The translations under genes were made by a program, and so were the position numbers. Below the pieces are notes generated by a model. That model was not told where the DNA came from and searched no databases. It saw only the letters and a list, made by a program, of their open reading frames with translations. Of a DNA stretch of 64,000 nt, positions 25,463 to 34,418 are shown one piece after another (the stretch's first letter is position 1; every line of letters begins with the position of its first letter). The stretch lies in NCBI RefSeq assembly GCF_009733865.1, contig NZ_WOFB01000002.1:1-64000 (forward strand), in the 5' to 3' direction. Source of the stretch: Oceanobacillus salinisoli. GTDB lineage: Bacteria > Bacillota > Bacilli > Bacillales > Amphibacillaceae.

Positions 25463-26923
25463 TTGAAAACAGAACAATTGAAGAGGGAATGGTTTGGCAA
25501 TGTAAAAGGTGACGTGCTAGCAGGACTTGTTGTAGCGCTAGCGTTAATTCCAGAAGCGATTGCCTTTTCCATCATTGCTGGTGTTGATCCAATGGTAGGA
25601 CTGTATGCATCATTTTGTATCTCGGTCGTTATCGCCTTTGTTGGCGGTCGACCAGGTATGATTTCTGCAGCTACAGGCGCTATGGCAATGCTAATGGTCA
25701 ATTTAGTTGCACAGTATGGATTAGAATACTTATTAGCAGCAACGATTTTAACAGGTATTCTGCAAATTCTGTTTGGTGTATTTAAATTGGCTAATCTAAT
25801 CAAATTCGTACCACGTTCGGTAATGGTCGGATTTGTAAATGCATTAGCTATCACCATTTTCTTATCACAGCTTACGCATTTTGTTGGTGAGACTTGGGTA
25901 ATGTACGCATTGGTTGGTTTAACGTTGGCTATTATTTATCTTTTCCCACGAATTACAACAGCCATTCCTTCCACACTTGTAGCCATTATTGTTATAACAG
26001 CAATTGCTATTTTTGGAGGAATTGGTGTACGTACGGTAGGAGATATGGGTTCTCTAACCCAACAATTACCAGTATTTTTAATACCAAATATTCCATTTAA
26101 TTTCGAAACTTTGATGATTATTTTCCCTTACTCTCTATCTCTTGCACTTGTGGGATTGTTAGAATCCTTGCTAACGGCAAATATAGTTGATGATATGACA
26201 GATACAGAGAGTGATAAAAACAAAGAATCACGAGGACAGGGGATTGCAAATATTGTCTCTGGATTCTTTGGTGGGATGGCAGGCTGTGCGATGATTGGTC
26301 AGTCTGTAATTAATGTGAAATCTGGTGGTAAAGGACGTTTATCCGCACTTGTTGCTGGAGTGTTCCTTATGTTTCTGATTGTTGTCCTGGGAGGTCTTGT
26401 CGTTCAAATCCCAATGGCAGCATTGGTTGGTGTTATGATTATGGTATCCATCAGCACATTCGACTGGTCATCATTAAAAACACTGCATAAAATTCCACGT
26501 ACTGATGCACTTGTCATGATAGTTACTGTTGGAATTGTATTAGTGACACATGATTTATCAAAAGGTGTATTAGCTGGGGTATTACTAAGTGCCATCTTCT
26601 TTGCAGCGAAGATATCCAAGGTTAAGGTAGAAGAAGAATTGGATATGCGTAGTCAAAAACGAATTTATCGTGTAGAAGGCCAATTATTCTTTGCATCTGT
26701 CAATGACTTTACTGAAAAATTCAATTTCATGGATACCGTCAAAGATGTTGAAATTGATTTAACGAAAGCTCATTTATGGGATGACTCAGCAATTGGTGCC
26801 TTAGATAAAATCGAAATGAAATTGGAACAAAACGGAATTCGAGTCCATTACACTGGATTGAATACCGAAAGTAAACAGCTGAAGAATAAAATCGGAGGGC
26901 TTACAAAAGCATCCGGACATTAA
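25463..26923 (+). CDS. SulP family anion transporter with STAS domain
   Basis: A 486-residue SulP/SLC26-type transporter. It begins at TTG 25463 (AGAGGT upstream). Residues 1-390 hold the membrane domain, with the family motif [22 protein letters not shown] near residues 21-42 and the [14 protein letters not shown] segment. A short C-terminal STAS domain follows (residues 400-475; [22 protein letters not shown]). The substrate may be sulfate, bicarbonate or another anion; the asparagine/serine pattern does not settle it. It resembles B. subtilis YbaR. A hairpin follows the gene. Confidence 0.9.
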   Translation: MKTEQLKREWFGNVKGDVLAGLVVALALIPEAIAFSIIAGVDPMVGLYASFCISVVIAFVGGRPGMISAATGAMAMLMVNLVAQYGLEYLLAATILTGILQILFGVFKLANLIKFVPRSVMVGFVNALAITIFLSQLTHFVGETWVMYALVGLTLAIIYLFPRITTAIPSTLVAIIVITAIAIFGGIGVRTVGDMGSLTQQLPVFLIPNIPFNFETLMIIFPYSLSLALVGLLESLLTANIVDDMTDTESDKNKESRGQGIANIVSGFFGGMAGCAMIGQSVINVKSGGKGRLSALVAGVFLMFLIVVLGGLVVQIPMAALVGVMIMVSISTFDWSSLKTLHKIPRTDALVMIVTVGIVLVTHDLSKGVLAGVLLSAIFFAAKISKVKVEEELDMRSQKRIYRVEGQLFFASVNDFTEKFNFMDTVKDVEIDLTKAHLWDDSAIGALDKIEMKLEQNGIRVHYTGLNTESKQLKNKIGGLTKASGH

Positions 26924-26931
26924 TTTATGAG

Positions 26932-26968
26932 AACGGGCAGTTATTCCTATTGGAATGACTGCCCGTTT
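26932..26968 (+). terminator. hairpin after the SulP gene
   Basis: AACGGGCAGT pairs with ACTGCCCGTT; only a short T-run follows. Confidence 0.6.
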
Positions 26969-26999
26969 AAGTTATGAGTAAGGAAGCTTATGCAGAACG

Positions 27000-27200
27000 T
27001 AATTAATCAGCATCACGTGGATTTGCTCGGCCTCCTGTCTAAATCGAGCGCCAGCAAAACGGAAACGCGCAACAGCGAAGCAGGAACGCGCGAGATTCCA
27101 ATTAAATAGAGCGACAGCGAAGCAGAATCGCGCCACACCGAACAAAGTCAATCGTAGTTAACCGAACAAAATCGAGCAACAATCAAGTAGAACACACCGC
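27000..27200. repeat. GC-rich imperfect repeats in intergenic DNA
   Basis: The 312-bp gap between the SulP and oxidase genes has no coding sequence. It holds repeated blocks of the type ATCGAGCG, CAGCGAAGCAG and AACGCGC, each recurring two or three times, in DNA clearly richer in GC than its surroundings. A similar block lies at 62870-62945. Confidence 0.6.
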
Positions 27201-27235
27201 ACGAACTTATGAAAAAAACGAACTACCAGAAATCA

Positions 27236-28348
27236 TCATTTCAATGCTCCACCAACATCATAGTCATCTAGATCAATCTCCAGCTCCTTCTCTAGGGCTA
27301 AATTAGCTAACTGCCGTCCAACATATGGTCCAGTTGTTAACCCGGATGATCCAAGCCCGTTGGCTAAGAGCAATCCCCCATATCCGGGGAGTTCTCCAAT
27401 GACTGGCAAAAATCCTGGGGTAAATGGTCGGAATCCTACTCTGTTTTCCAAAAGCACACTGTTCTTCAGTCCCGGAGCTATGTCCATTACATTGGATAAA
27501 ATTTCGTGTAGACCACCAGCAGTCGTTTGATAATCAAATCCGCTGTCATCCTCATGAGTGCTACCTAAGACAATTCGATCCTTAAAGGATAAAATATATT
27601 TATTGGTTGGCGGCATCACGACCGGCCATTTGGATGTATCTATATTTGGAATCTGGACATGGAGGATTTGTCCTTTTTGCGGAACGACATTCAAGTCAAC
27701 ATCGAGGGGTGCAAATAAATCCTTCATCCATGCACCGGATGTAGCTATCACTTTGTCCGCCTCAAAGACTTCATCTCCAATCGAAGCACCAGTAACTTGA
27801 TTTTCGTTTACCATGAGGGAGGCATCACCATAGATTAGTGTGGCACCATGTTTTTGGGCGCCACGAAGCAGAGCGTCCCGCATAGCACGTCCATCAACTC
27901 TTGCTCCACCAGCAATATGGACGGCGCGGTACCCATCTGCCAACAGTGGAAACATCTCCTTTATTTCTGCTTCATCGAGAATGGTTACTTCACCAATTTC
28001 TGGTGCGTCATCCCGGCGTTTTAGTGCACGGTCTCTCATCGCAATTAATTTTTTCTCCTCGGTATGCAGGCTAATGGCCCCAACTTGGGAATAACCAGTT
28101 TTCTTTTCCCCGTCTGCAGCAAGTTCCTTAACCAGTTCAGGGTAAATTCTTGCTCCGCCTTTTGCTAATTGATACCAAGCTTTGTTACGGCGCTGGGTAA
28201 TCCAAGGACAAATCATTCCCGCAGCAGCATCAGTTGCTTGTCCGAGATCATTTCGATCGATAATTACTACTTCAGCACCACTTTTGGATAAATAATAAGC
28301 TGTGCTTGCTCCTAATATCCCGGCACCAACAATGATATATTTACTCAT
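27236..28348 (-). CDS. FAD-dependent amino acid oxidase/dehydrogenase (DadA-like)
   Basis: A 370-residue flavoprotein of the D-amino acid/glycine oxidase family, resembling B. subtilis YurR. The N-terminus has the dinucleotide-binding GAGILGASTAYYL (residues 8-20) with the acidic strand end VVIIDRNDLGQ. The C-terminus has the second FAD site NRVGFRPFTPGFLPVIGELP and NGLGSSGLTTGPYVGRQLA. The substrate is an amine or amino acid, with H2O2 or a quinone as electron sink. The ribosome binding site is weak (ACAGGTCG). Such enzymes deaminate D-amino acids or N-methylated amino acids in the cytoplasm. Confidence 0.88.
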   Translation of the reverse strand: MSKYIIVGAGILGASTAYYLSKSGAEVVIIDRNDLGQATDAAAGMICPWITQRRNKAWYQLAKGGARIYPELVKELAADGEKKTGYSQVGAISLHTEEKKLIAMRDRALKRRDDAPEIGEVTILDEAEIKEMFPLLADGYRAVHIAGGARVDGRAMRDALLRGAQKHGATLIYGDASLMVNENQVTGASIGDEVFEADKVIATSGAWMKDLFAPLDVDLNVVPQKGQILHVQIPNIDTSKWPVVMPPTNKYILSFKDRIVLGSTHEDDSGFDYQTTAGGLHEILSNVMDIAPGLKNSVLLENRVGFRPFTPGFLPVIGELPGYGGLLLANGLGSSGLTTGPYVGRQLANLALEKELEIDLDDYDVGGALK

Positions 28349-28528
28349 AAATAACGACCTGTTTCATGGTTTTTACATTTTTTAATATATAATGGTACAT
28401 GCTGCTGTATCCATATGAATTGCTCATACATGAAAATCCCTCCTACCTTCGTTACAATTATTACTATAAAAATAAAGAAACTAAATGTAAAATAATAATT
28501 ACAGTGATTTTGAAAAGGGGGAGTAAGA

Positions 28529-29086
28529 TTGTTGCAGAAAAATATTATTGGAAATATATTATTTTATAGTGGGCTCATTGTGATTATTACTGGGGTCATC
28601 TCCGCATATTTGAACGCAAATTATGTAAGTTATTCCGGACCATATGGAGAAGAGGAAATGACCTTTGAATGGAGATTCTTTTTTCAATCTGCAACCCAAT
28701 CTATTTTTAACGGAATGATTCTCATTGCATTCTCGGAATTTATCAAATTGCTTGATGGATGGAAGAACAAAAAGATTCAAGTGAATATGCCTGCTACTCC
28801 AAGCAGTGATTATTCGAATGCATTAGAAATGAAACCAGAAGAAAAACTGGAAGCTTGGTCTATAAGTGAGGCGGACCAGAAAAAAATATATGAATTATAC
28901 GCCGATCAAGCAATCCTGGAAATTACTGCATCAGATTGGAAGGGGTATTGCATTGTTAAGTTGCAGGATTATGATGGTCCACTTAGCCCGAATTTAAAAG
29001 TAGTGGATGTTCGTAATGCATCAGCAGAAGAAGTGCATCATCCAGAAATTATCCAAAAGCTTTTATCATCGTATCGTAATGCCTAG
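28529..29086 (+). CDS. hypothetical two-helix membrane protein
   Basis: A 185-residue protein starting at TTG 28529 (AAAAGGGGG seven bases upstream). Two membrane helices lie at residues 7-28 and about 50-70, with an acidic outside loop between (YSGPYGEEEMTFEW). Residues 75-185 are a soluble tail with EADQKKIYELYADQAIL and a small mixed domain. I do not recognise the family. It precedes ppaC but with its own gap of 118 bp. Confidence 0.65.
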   Translation: MLQKNIIGNILFYSGLIVIITGVISAYLNANYVSYSGPYGEEEMTFEWRFFFQSATQSIFNGMILIAFSEFIKLLDGWKNKKIQVNMPATPSSDYSNALEMKPEEKLEAWSISEADQKKIYELYADQAILEITASDWKGYCIVKLQDYDGPLSPNLKVVDVRNASAEEVHHPEIIQKLLSSYRNA

Positions 29087-29204
29087 TATTGAAGTAGGAA
29101 TAGCCTTGTGATAGAATTTGAAAAGGAATTATGCTATTCATATACGAAAAAATTATGATAATCTATTAGTTAGATGAAAATACATATTTAAAGGAGAGTT
29201 TCAA

Positions 29205-30134
29205 ATGACAAAAAAATTAATATTTGGTCATAAAAACCCGGATACAGATACGATTTGTTCTGCAATAGCCTATGCAGATTTAAAAGGGAAAATTGGCGAA
29301 ACAGCAGAAGCCGCAAGACTTGGCCAAGTTAATAAAGAAACGCAATTTGCATTAGATTATTTTCAAGTGGATGCACCTCCATTGGTGGAAGAAGTGGCTG
29401 AAGGATCGGAAGTTATTCTAGTCGATCATAACGAGTTCCAGCAAAGTGTAGACAACATCAGAGACTTAAAAATTACAGAGGTTATTGACCATCACCGTAT
29501 ATCCAACTTTGAAACGAAAGAACCACTATATTTCCGTGCAGAACCAGTTGGATGTACTGCAACCATCTTAAATAAAATGTACAAAGAGAAAAATGTAGAA
29601 GTTTCCAAAGAAATCGCAGGTCTGTTATTATCTGCCATTATTTCTGATTCTTTATTATTAAAATCACCAACATGCACACAGGAAGATGTGGATGCAGCCC
29701 ATGAATTAGCGGAAATCGCCGGTGTGGATTTAGAAAAATACGGATTGGATATGCTTAAAGCAGGTGCGGATTTAAGTGATAAATCAGCACTTGAGCTTGT
29801 TACTATGGATGCTAAAGAATTTGCAATGGGTGACGCAAAAGTAGAAATTGCCCAAGTAAATACTGTGGATGCAGAAAAAGTGTATGAAATCCAAGCTGAC
29901 TTGGAAACGGAAATTGAAAAAATTATCAGTGACAAAGGTTTAGACTTATTCCTATTTGTTGTGACAGATATCCTAAATAACGATTCTGAAGTTCTCGCAC
30001 TTGGAAAAGGAAAAGGAAAAGTGGAATCCGGTTATGGTGTCACCTTAGATGAGAACAACCGTGCACTTCTAAAAGGCGTTGTATCACGTAAAAAACAAAT
30101 TGTTAACGTACTAACAGAACAATTCACGAAATAA
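29205..30134 (+). CDS. ppaC: manganese-dependent inorganic pyrophosphatase
   Basis: A 309-residue family II pyrophosphatase that splits pyrophosphate to phosphate and pulls biosynthetic reactions forward. The N-terminal DHH domain shows GHKNPDTDT (residues 8-16), a VDHNE motif near 74-78 and the signature DHH in VIDHHRIS near 98. The C-terminal substrate-binding domain ends in the typical [10 protein letters not shown]. Length is normal for the family (about 308). AAAGGAGAG precedes the ATG. It is a single gene with a doubled 3'-end repeat right after the stop. Confidence 0.97.
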   Translation: MTKKLIFGHKNPDTDTICSAIAYADLKGKIGETAEAARLGQVNKETQFALDYFQVDAPPLVEEVAEGSEVILVDHNEFQQSVDNIRDLKITEVIDHHRISNFETKEPLYFRAEPVGCTATILNKMYKEKNVEVSKEIAGLLLSAIISDSLLLKSPTCTQEDVDAAHELAEIAGVDLEKYGLDMLKAGADLSDKSALELVTMDAKEFAMGDAKVEIAQVNTVDAEKVYEIQADLETEIEKIISDKGLDLFLFVVTDILNNDSEVLALGKGKGKVESGYGVTLDENNRALLKGVVSRKKQIVNVLTEQFTK

Positions 30135-30180
30135 CTGGTGCCTAACTGGTGCCTGTCACTTCCCGGAATTTGTCGAATTC
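30135..30180 (+). repeat. 3'-end repeat (GGTGCCTGTCAC type), copy 3, partly doubled
   Basis: TAACTGGTGCC occurs twice in a row, the first overlapping the ppaC stop codon. The second continues as TGTCACTTCCCGGAATTTGT and CGAATTC. The doubling includes the stop codon, which suggests that the repeat unit itself may carry the TAA. Confidence 0.85.
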
Positions 30181-30309
30181 TATCGTTTGGTTAGGGTAAG
30201 GGGTTAAATAGCTTTCTTTTTTAATGGTTATTGACCATGCCTGTACTTCCTTCCGTGTATAAATATCCATTTTTCTCAAACAATAAAATGGCGAAAGGAG
30301 GAAGTACGA

Positions 30310-30462
30310 ATGGCAGGAAAACCGAAAGGACCGAAGCAGCAGGAACGACCTCGTTTGCCAAAAAGTCCAGAACAACCATATGGTGAACCATTGAGCGGAT
30401 CAAAGAAAGTGAAAAATGCGAATCATTCTAGACAAAAACATAATCCTCATCATGATATGTAA
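30310..30462 (+). CDS. sspP: small acid-soluble spore protein P
   Basis: A 50-residue protein: [20 protein letters not shown], then [20 protein letters not shown] and a HHDM end. The EPL.GSKKVKN.NH.RQKHN..HDM block is that of SspP (also called CotL) of Bacillus, a minor small acid-soluble protein packed in the spore core. GAAAGGAGG lies eight bases before the ATG. In relatives it is made in the forespore under sigma-G; a GTATAA box about 45 bases upstream could be its -35, but the -10 is unclear. A strong terminator follows. Confidence 0.93.
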   Translation: MAGKPKGPKQQERPRLPKSPEQPYGEPLSGSKKVKNANHSRQKHNPHHDM

Positions 30463-30476
30463 TCATCCCTAACCGA

Positions 30477-30517
30477 AAAAAACACTTCCATCGCCACGAT
30501 GGAAGTGTTTTTTTGTT
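30477..30517. terminator. bidirectional terminator between sspP and yidC2
   Basis: AAACACTTCCATCG pairs with CGATGGAAGTGTTT (loop CCA), flanked by AAAAA on one side and TTTTTT on the other, so both convergent genes can use it. Confidence 0.92.
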
Positions 30518-31325
30518 AACTACTTAATACGGAATTGGATGTTGAGCGATAGATTTTCCGGGAAATGACTGTTTGGACAATGATAAACAGTCCTCCAACT
30601 GCCCAGTACAGTGGAAGGGCAGCTGGAGCCGTCAGGGAGACGATCCCAATCATAATCGGAGAAATTAATCCAATTATTGCCATTTGCTGTTTCATTTTTG
30701 CATCCATCCCGATTTGAGATACTTTAAATTGAATGTAATAGATGACTACAGCGATAACGGTTAAGATTATATCGCTTTGCCCTAGGTCGAACCACAAAAA
30801 GGAATGGGTTGCAATTTCCGGTGTACGAAGAATTGCATAATAAAATGCGATTAAGATAGGGAACTGAATGAGCATTGGCAAGCAGCCACCCAGTGCGGCC
30901 AGTGGATTCATCTCATGTTTTTGGTACAGCTGGATCATTTCCTGCTGCATCATTGTCTGTGATTCCGCATCTTTTTTATTCCGGTATTTTTCCTGCAAGG
31001 CATCAAGATCAGGCTTCATGACCTTCATTGTATCTTTCATTTGAACACTGGACTTTGTCTGTTTCAACATAAATGGCATTAAAGCAAATCGAATGATTAG
31101 TGTAATAATTATAATCGATAAACCATAATTTTCGTTAAACATGTCGGCAATTCCCTTAATTAGCAAGGAAAACGGATAGACAAAATAATGATCGAACCAT
31201 CCATCTGAATTAGCGTCAATAGGTTGGTCGACCGCGCTTTGACAACCAGAAAGTATAAGCAGGGTGAAAATCCCTAAAATCAAGCTATATTTTTTAAAGA
31301 AAGTGAATACAGATTTTGTTTCCAT
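30516..31325 (-). CDS. yidC2: membrane protein insertase YidC2
   Basis: A 269-residue YidC/Oxa1-type insertase, which helps inner-membrane proteins fold into the bilayer. Residues 1-28 are a lipoprotein signal ending LILSGC (C28 is the lipidated residue). Five helices follow, with the conserved YGLSIIIITLIIRFALMPFM and GGCLPMLIQFPILIAFYYA. The regions around 63-95 and 190-230 match the hydrophilic-groove helices. GAGGAGG lies six bases before the ATG, but it is within a stem and inside the upstream mifM-like frame. This is the YqjG type of Bacillus, expressed when SpoIIIJ is limiting. Confidence 0.95.
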   Translation of the reverse strand: METKSVFTFFKKYSLILGIFTLLILSGCQSAVDQPIDANSDGWFDHYFVYPFSLLIKGIADMFNENYGLSIIIITLIIRFALMPFMLKQTKSSVQMKDTMKVMKPDLDALQEKYRNKKDAESQTMMQQEMIQLYQKHEMNPLAALGGCLPMLIQFPILIAFYYAILRTPEIATHSFLWFDLGQSDIILTVIAVVIYYIQFKVSQIGMDAKMKQQMAIIGLISPIMIGIVSLTAPAALPLYWAVGGLFIIVQTVISRKIYRSTSNSVLSS

Positions 31326-31642
31326 TGTTTTCCTCCTCGTAATTGAATCGAATGTATAAACGAGAAGGAAGGTGCTTCAGAATCATCATCTGGTGCTTCA
31401 ATTCGCTTGGTTTTCGTCGTTATCCAGTTACGGATTTCTATGATTCTAGGAATACATTTTTGTTTAGGCAGCAGTCTAAATTCTACTTCATGACATTTGC
31501 GAATATAAAGCTGATTTTCCAATCCATGTTGCTGCCATTCAAAACGAATGCGCTCCAGGTAGACAATAGAAATGAATACACTTAAATAACAGTAAAAGGG
31601 TGATAATTCATTCAACAATTCATTGATTATTTCCAACAGCAT
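31280..31642 (-). CDS. mifM: MifM-like arrest leader upstream of yidC2
   Basis: A 120-codon frame with AAAGGAGG eight bases before its ATG and a membrane helix at about residues 15-29. The C-terminal part has I70, W73 and I74 (IRNWI) and an acidic patch D85-D87/E89, in a spacing that matches, from memory, the arrest sequence of B. subtilis MifM (I70, W73, I74 and a DEED patch near 86-89). MifM is a substrate of YidC: when insertion fails, translation halts and the downstream yidC2 is switched on. Here the frame overlaps the yidC2 start by 46 bases. The part after residue 90 need not have a function of its own. Confidence 0.85.
   Translation of the reverse strand: MLLEIINELLNELSPFYCYLSVFISIVYLERIRFEWQQHGLENQLYIRKCHEVEFRLLPKQKCIPRIIEIRNWITTKTKRIEAPDDDSEAPSFSFIHSIQLRGGKQWKQNLYSLSLKNIA
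31332..31368 (-). promoter_or_regulatory. stem-loop hiding the yidC2 ribosome binding site
   Basis: On the minus strand CCTTCTCGT (31368-31360) pairs completely, with one G-U, with ACGAGGAGG (31340-31332), which contains the yidC2 Shine-Dalgarno. The 5' arm starts four bases after the GCA codon at the end of the predicted arrest motif, so a ribosome stalled there would keep the stem open. Confidence 0.75.
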
Positions 31643-31899
31643 CTGTATTTACCTCCTTTTTTGGCGTCCATTTAATAGTAGCACGTTTCAATCGTATGAC
31701 AGGTTTCATTTTGAAGCAATTGAAAAGTTATCAAACTGAATGGAAACATTCCTTTTTCCATTCGTAATACCATTATCATACAAAAGTCCATGAATTTCAG
31801 ACTGCAGACGGAGGGCGTTTCGAACTTCAGTTTGTAGGGGGTAAACAGGAAATGGGGTAGAATGAGTAGTAGGAGAAGTGAGGGAAAGGATGAACGCGG

Positions 31900-32883
31900 A
31901 TGGAATCGATTATTGAGGTTCACAATCTTAAAAAGTCTTATAAAAAAAGGAAAACGAAAGAGGAAATTCATGCTGTGAAAGGAATCTCTTTTTCGGTAAA
32001 TCGTGGAGAAATTCTTGGATTGCTTGAACCAAATGGGGCGGGAAAATCCACAACGATTAAAATGATTTGTGGCTTGGTGAAACCGGATTCTGGCCGTATT
32101 ATCATTAAAGGATTGGATAATCATGAAAAACGGCTAAAAGCATTACGTCATATTAGTGCGGTTTTGGAAGGGAATCGTAATCTATATTGGCGTCTGACGG
32201 TAAGAGAAAACATGGAATATTTTGCAGGAAACAGAGGTTTTTCACGTAAGGAAGTAAGTGAACAGATTGATGGGCTATTAGCGGAATTTCATTTAAAAGA
32301 TAAGGAATATGAATTGGTGAATCGTCTTTCCCGCGGAATGCAGCAAAAATTAGCAATTGCCGTTGCGATGCTTGCAGACAGTGATGTAATCTTGCTGGAT
32401 GAACCAACACTTGGTTTGGATGTGGAGACGAGTTATGAGGTACGTGAACTACTGCAGCATGTAGCCCATGACCATCATCGGACAATTATTATAAGTTCTC
32501 ATGATATGGATGTTATTCAGGATATTTGTGAACGGACTGTGATTATTAATAATGGTTCAGTAGTTACCGATGATAGGGTGGAAAATTTACTAAAGTTATT
32601 TGAAGTCCGTGCGTACAGTCTGACGTTGGGTGGACTGTTAACTGATCAGCAGCAGCAAATTTTACAGCAAAAATTTCCGTTATCTCAGTATATTCCAGAT
32701 ACTTATCAATCGACGTTCGAAGTTGAGCTGGAAAAAAGTGAAGAAATCTATGAATTATTCGACATCTTCAAAATAGAAAGTACACCGGTAGAAGCAATTG
32801 ACCGGAAAACGGTGGATTTTGAGCAGATTTTTATGAAGATTGTAAAGGGGGAAGCAAAACATGAGATGGCTCCATCTTCTTAA
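31900..32883 (+). CDS. ABC transporter ATP-binding protein
   Basis: A 327-residue ATPase of an ABC-2-type exporter. Motifs are Walker A (LEPNGAGKST), the LSRGMQQKL signature, Walker B (VILLDEPTLGLD) and the H-loop SSHDMD. Residues 235-327 are an extra C-terminal domain as in drug or antibiotic exporters. Odd point: Walker A has E43 where a glycine (GPNGAGKST) is nearly always found; GAA for GGA is a single base change. Since this glycine contacts the phosphates, activity may be reduced. It overlaps the permease gene by 23 bases and so is coupled to it. Confidence 0.9.
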   Translation: MESIIEVHNLKKSYKKRKTKEEIHAVKGISFSVNRGEILGLLEPNGAGKSTTIKMICGLVKPDSGRIIIKGLDNHEKRLKALRHISAVLEGNRNLYWRLTVRENMEYFAGNRGFSRKEVSEQIDGLLAEFHLKDKEYELVNRLSRGMQQKLAIAVAMLADSDVILLDEPTLGLDVETSYEVRELLQHVAHDHHRTIIISSHDMDVIQDICERTVIINNGSVVTDDRVENLLKLFEVRAYSLTLGGLLTDQQQQILQQKFPLSQYIPDTYQSTFEVELEKSEEIYELFDIFKIESTPVEAIDRKTVDFEQIFMKIVKGEAKHEMAPSS

Positions 32884-33634
32884 AGCGAATACGAGAAAAG
32901 AATATATTGAATTAAAGCGATATTTGCCAAATACAATCGCTATGCTGCTTACATTTTATATTATTTTTCTTGCGATGTTTGCAGGGATTCAGGTGATTGG
33001 GGATCCAAGCACACAAGATATGAACGTTCAATTTGTCATTGTCAATTATATTTTCTGGTATTTGGCTATGGTTGTTGTACAAGATATTGGCTGGCAAATT
33101 ACGAATGAAGCAACACAGGGAACACTTGAACAACTTAGCATGTCGCCAATGGGGGTATGGAAAATCATACTTACCCGTTTACTGGCTTTGGTCTTGGTTC
33201 ATTTCCTGATTGTTGTAGTTCTGCTATATTTGTCTATGCTGACTACGGGCCAGTGGCTAAATATTGATGTCCTAACCCTTTTGCCAATTCTCGTTCTAAC
33301 ATTAATCAGTATGTTTGGTTTAGGATTTATCATTGCAGGGATGTCCATTATCTTTAAACAGGTGCAAGCTTTCCTGCAAATTTTGCAGTTTATACTTGCA
33401 GGGCTGGTGTTCGTTCCGTTATCCGTTGCACCATTTTTAGCTTTTTTGCCTATTGTAAAAGGAGTAGACCTTGTACGTAGTGTGATGATTGATGGAATTA
33501 TATTAACTGGTATCGGTTTTGGTGATTATATGATTATCTTGTTTAATGCTATTTTTTATTTTGTTATAGGGCTAGTTTTCTTTTTAAATTGTGAGCGGAT
33601 GGCGATGAAGAAAGGCTTACTGGCGCATTATTAA
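32861..33634 (+). CDS. ABC-2 type permease
   Basis: A 257-residue membrane protein with six predicted helices (NTIAMLLTFYIIFLAMFAGI as the first, then five more). The NEATQGTLEQLSMSPMGVWKI loop between the second and third helix is typical of ABC-2 permeases. It begins inside the ATPase gene, so both are made together as one exporter. The cargo could be a lipid, drug or peptide; nothing in the neighbourhood tells which. Confidence 0.85.
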   Translation: MRWLHLLKANTRKEYIELKRYLPNTIAMLLTFYIIFLAMFAGIQVIGDPSTQDMNVQFVIVNYIFWYLAMVVVQDIGWQITNEATQGTLEQLSMSPMGVWKIILTRLLALVLVHFLIVVVLLYLSMLTTGQWLNIDVLTLLPILVLTLISMFGLGFIIAGMSIIFKQVQAFLQILQFILAGLVFVPLSVAPFLAFLPIVKGVDLVRSVMIDGIILTGIGFGDYMIILFNAIFYFVIGLVFFLNCERMAMKKGLLAHY

Positions 33635-33742
33635 TGTACTTTCTTTAGGCTATGATAGGCTTTGTCACTTAAGGGATAAATGCTGAGTTTTTTCTGTTTA
33701 CCCTAAATTGGGTAATTGTTTATACATTCGTGTGACAGTTGA

Positions 33743-33751
33743 CATAGGTTA
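33743..33751 (+). promoter_or_regulatory. candidate sigma-K -10 element
   Basis: CATAGGTTA matches the sigma-K -10 consensus CATANNNTA, about 33 bases before the cotD-like start. An AC at 33724-33725 is at the right distance (17 bases) for the short -35 element. This fits late mother-cell expression of a coat gene. Confidence 0.45.
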
Positions 33752-33783
33752 ATAGTGTATTACAACATGAAAGGAGATTATAT

Positions 33784-34137
33784 ATGCATCATCATCCACC
33801 ACATTGCAAATGTCCAAAATGTGTTTATCCAACGAAAGTGAATCAAGTTAACACGTATTCAGAAAGCTGTGTAGAGCATGTTCATCCATCTCATACAAAT
33901 GTAGTAAATCATCATACGATTAAAAACTATCATACGTATCCACACTCTACTTCCTATCAAAATCTAGTGAACAGTGTGGATATTCAAGGACCGGCATATG
34001 AAGTTCCGGCACCACCAGCACCAGCAGGACCAGGATTTGGCCCAGGAGCAGCACCGGGAGCGGCAGGACCAGGATTTGGCCCAGGAGCAGCACCAATGAA
34101 TCCAGGTTTTGGAGCACAACCGTGGAGAAAAAGATAA
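33784..34137 (+). CDS. cotD: CotD family spore coat protein
   Basis: A 117-residue protein beginning MHHHPPHCKCPKCVYPTKVN, with a second histidine-rich part (VEHVHPSHTNVVNHHTIKNY). This order of C/H-rich and HVHPSHT motifs is that of the CotD coat proteins. The C-terminus has two copies of GPGFGPGAAP with proline- and glycine-rich spacers and ends in RKR. No signal peptide. It would be deposited in the inner coat during sporulation. AAAGGAG lies seven bases before the ATG, and a sigma-K-like box precedes it. A terminator follows. Confidence 0.8.
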   Translation: MHHHPPHCKCPKCVYPTKVNQVNTYSESCVEHVHPSHTNVVNHHTIKNYHTYPHSTSYQNLVNSVDIQGPAYEVPAPPAPAGPGFGPGAAPGAAGPGFGPGAAPMNPGFGAQPWRKR

Positions 34138-34149
34138 ATCATGTAATCT

Positions 34150-34184
34150 AGAAAAGCTGGCAAATAACTGCCAGCTTTTCCTTT
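34150..34184 (+). terminator. terminator of the cotD-like gene
   Basis: GAAAAGCTGGCA pairs with TGCCAGCTTTTC and continues into CTTT. Confidence 0.8.
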
Positions 34185-34206
34185 ACGTTAAAAAGGGATA
34201 CAAAAT

Positions 34207-34297
34207 TTATCACGTGATTAACTGGCTGTAAGGACCCTTAACGAGAATAATTCGAAATGCCTCAAGAATTATAAGTGGAGGACGGGCAACCAGTATT
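34207..34297 (+). repeat. two-hairpin dispersed element, copy E (right part lost)
   Basis: After TTTAT it has CACGTGATTAACTGGCTGTA and the first stem, closed by GGCAACCAGTA. The second hairpin and the right end are missing. Confidence 0.8.
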
Positions 34298-34418
34298 TCG
34301 ATGCAGAAAAGTTTGTTACACTAAATATATGAAAAAAGAAGGCATTCAGAATAAGGCCTGCAAATGCTAATTACTAAATTGGTTTATAATGGTTCATAGC
34401 TAGGAAAGAGGGATACAT

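Noticed and set aside
31672..32124. 150-residue minus-strand frame upstream of mifM
   Set aside because: It overlaps the ABC ATPase start in antisense and has no ribosome binding site.
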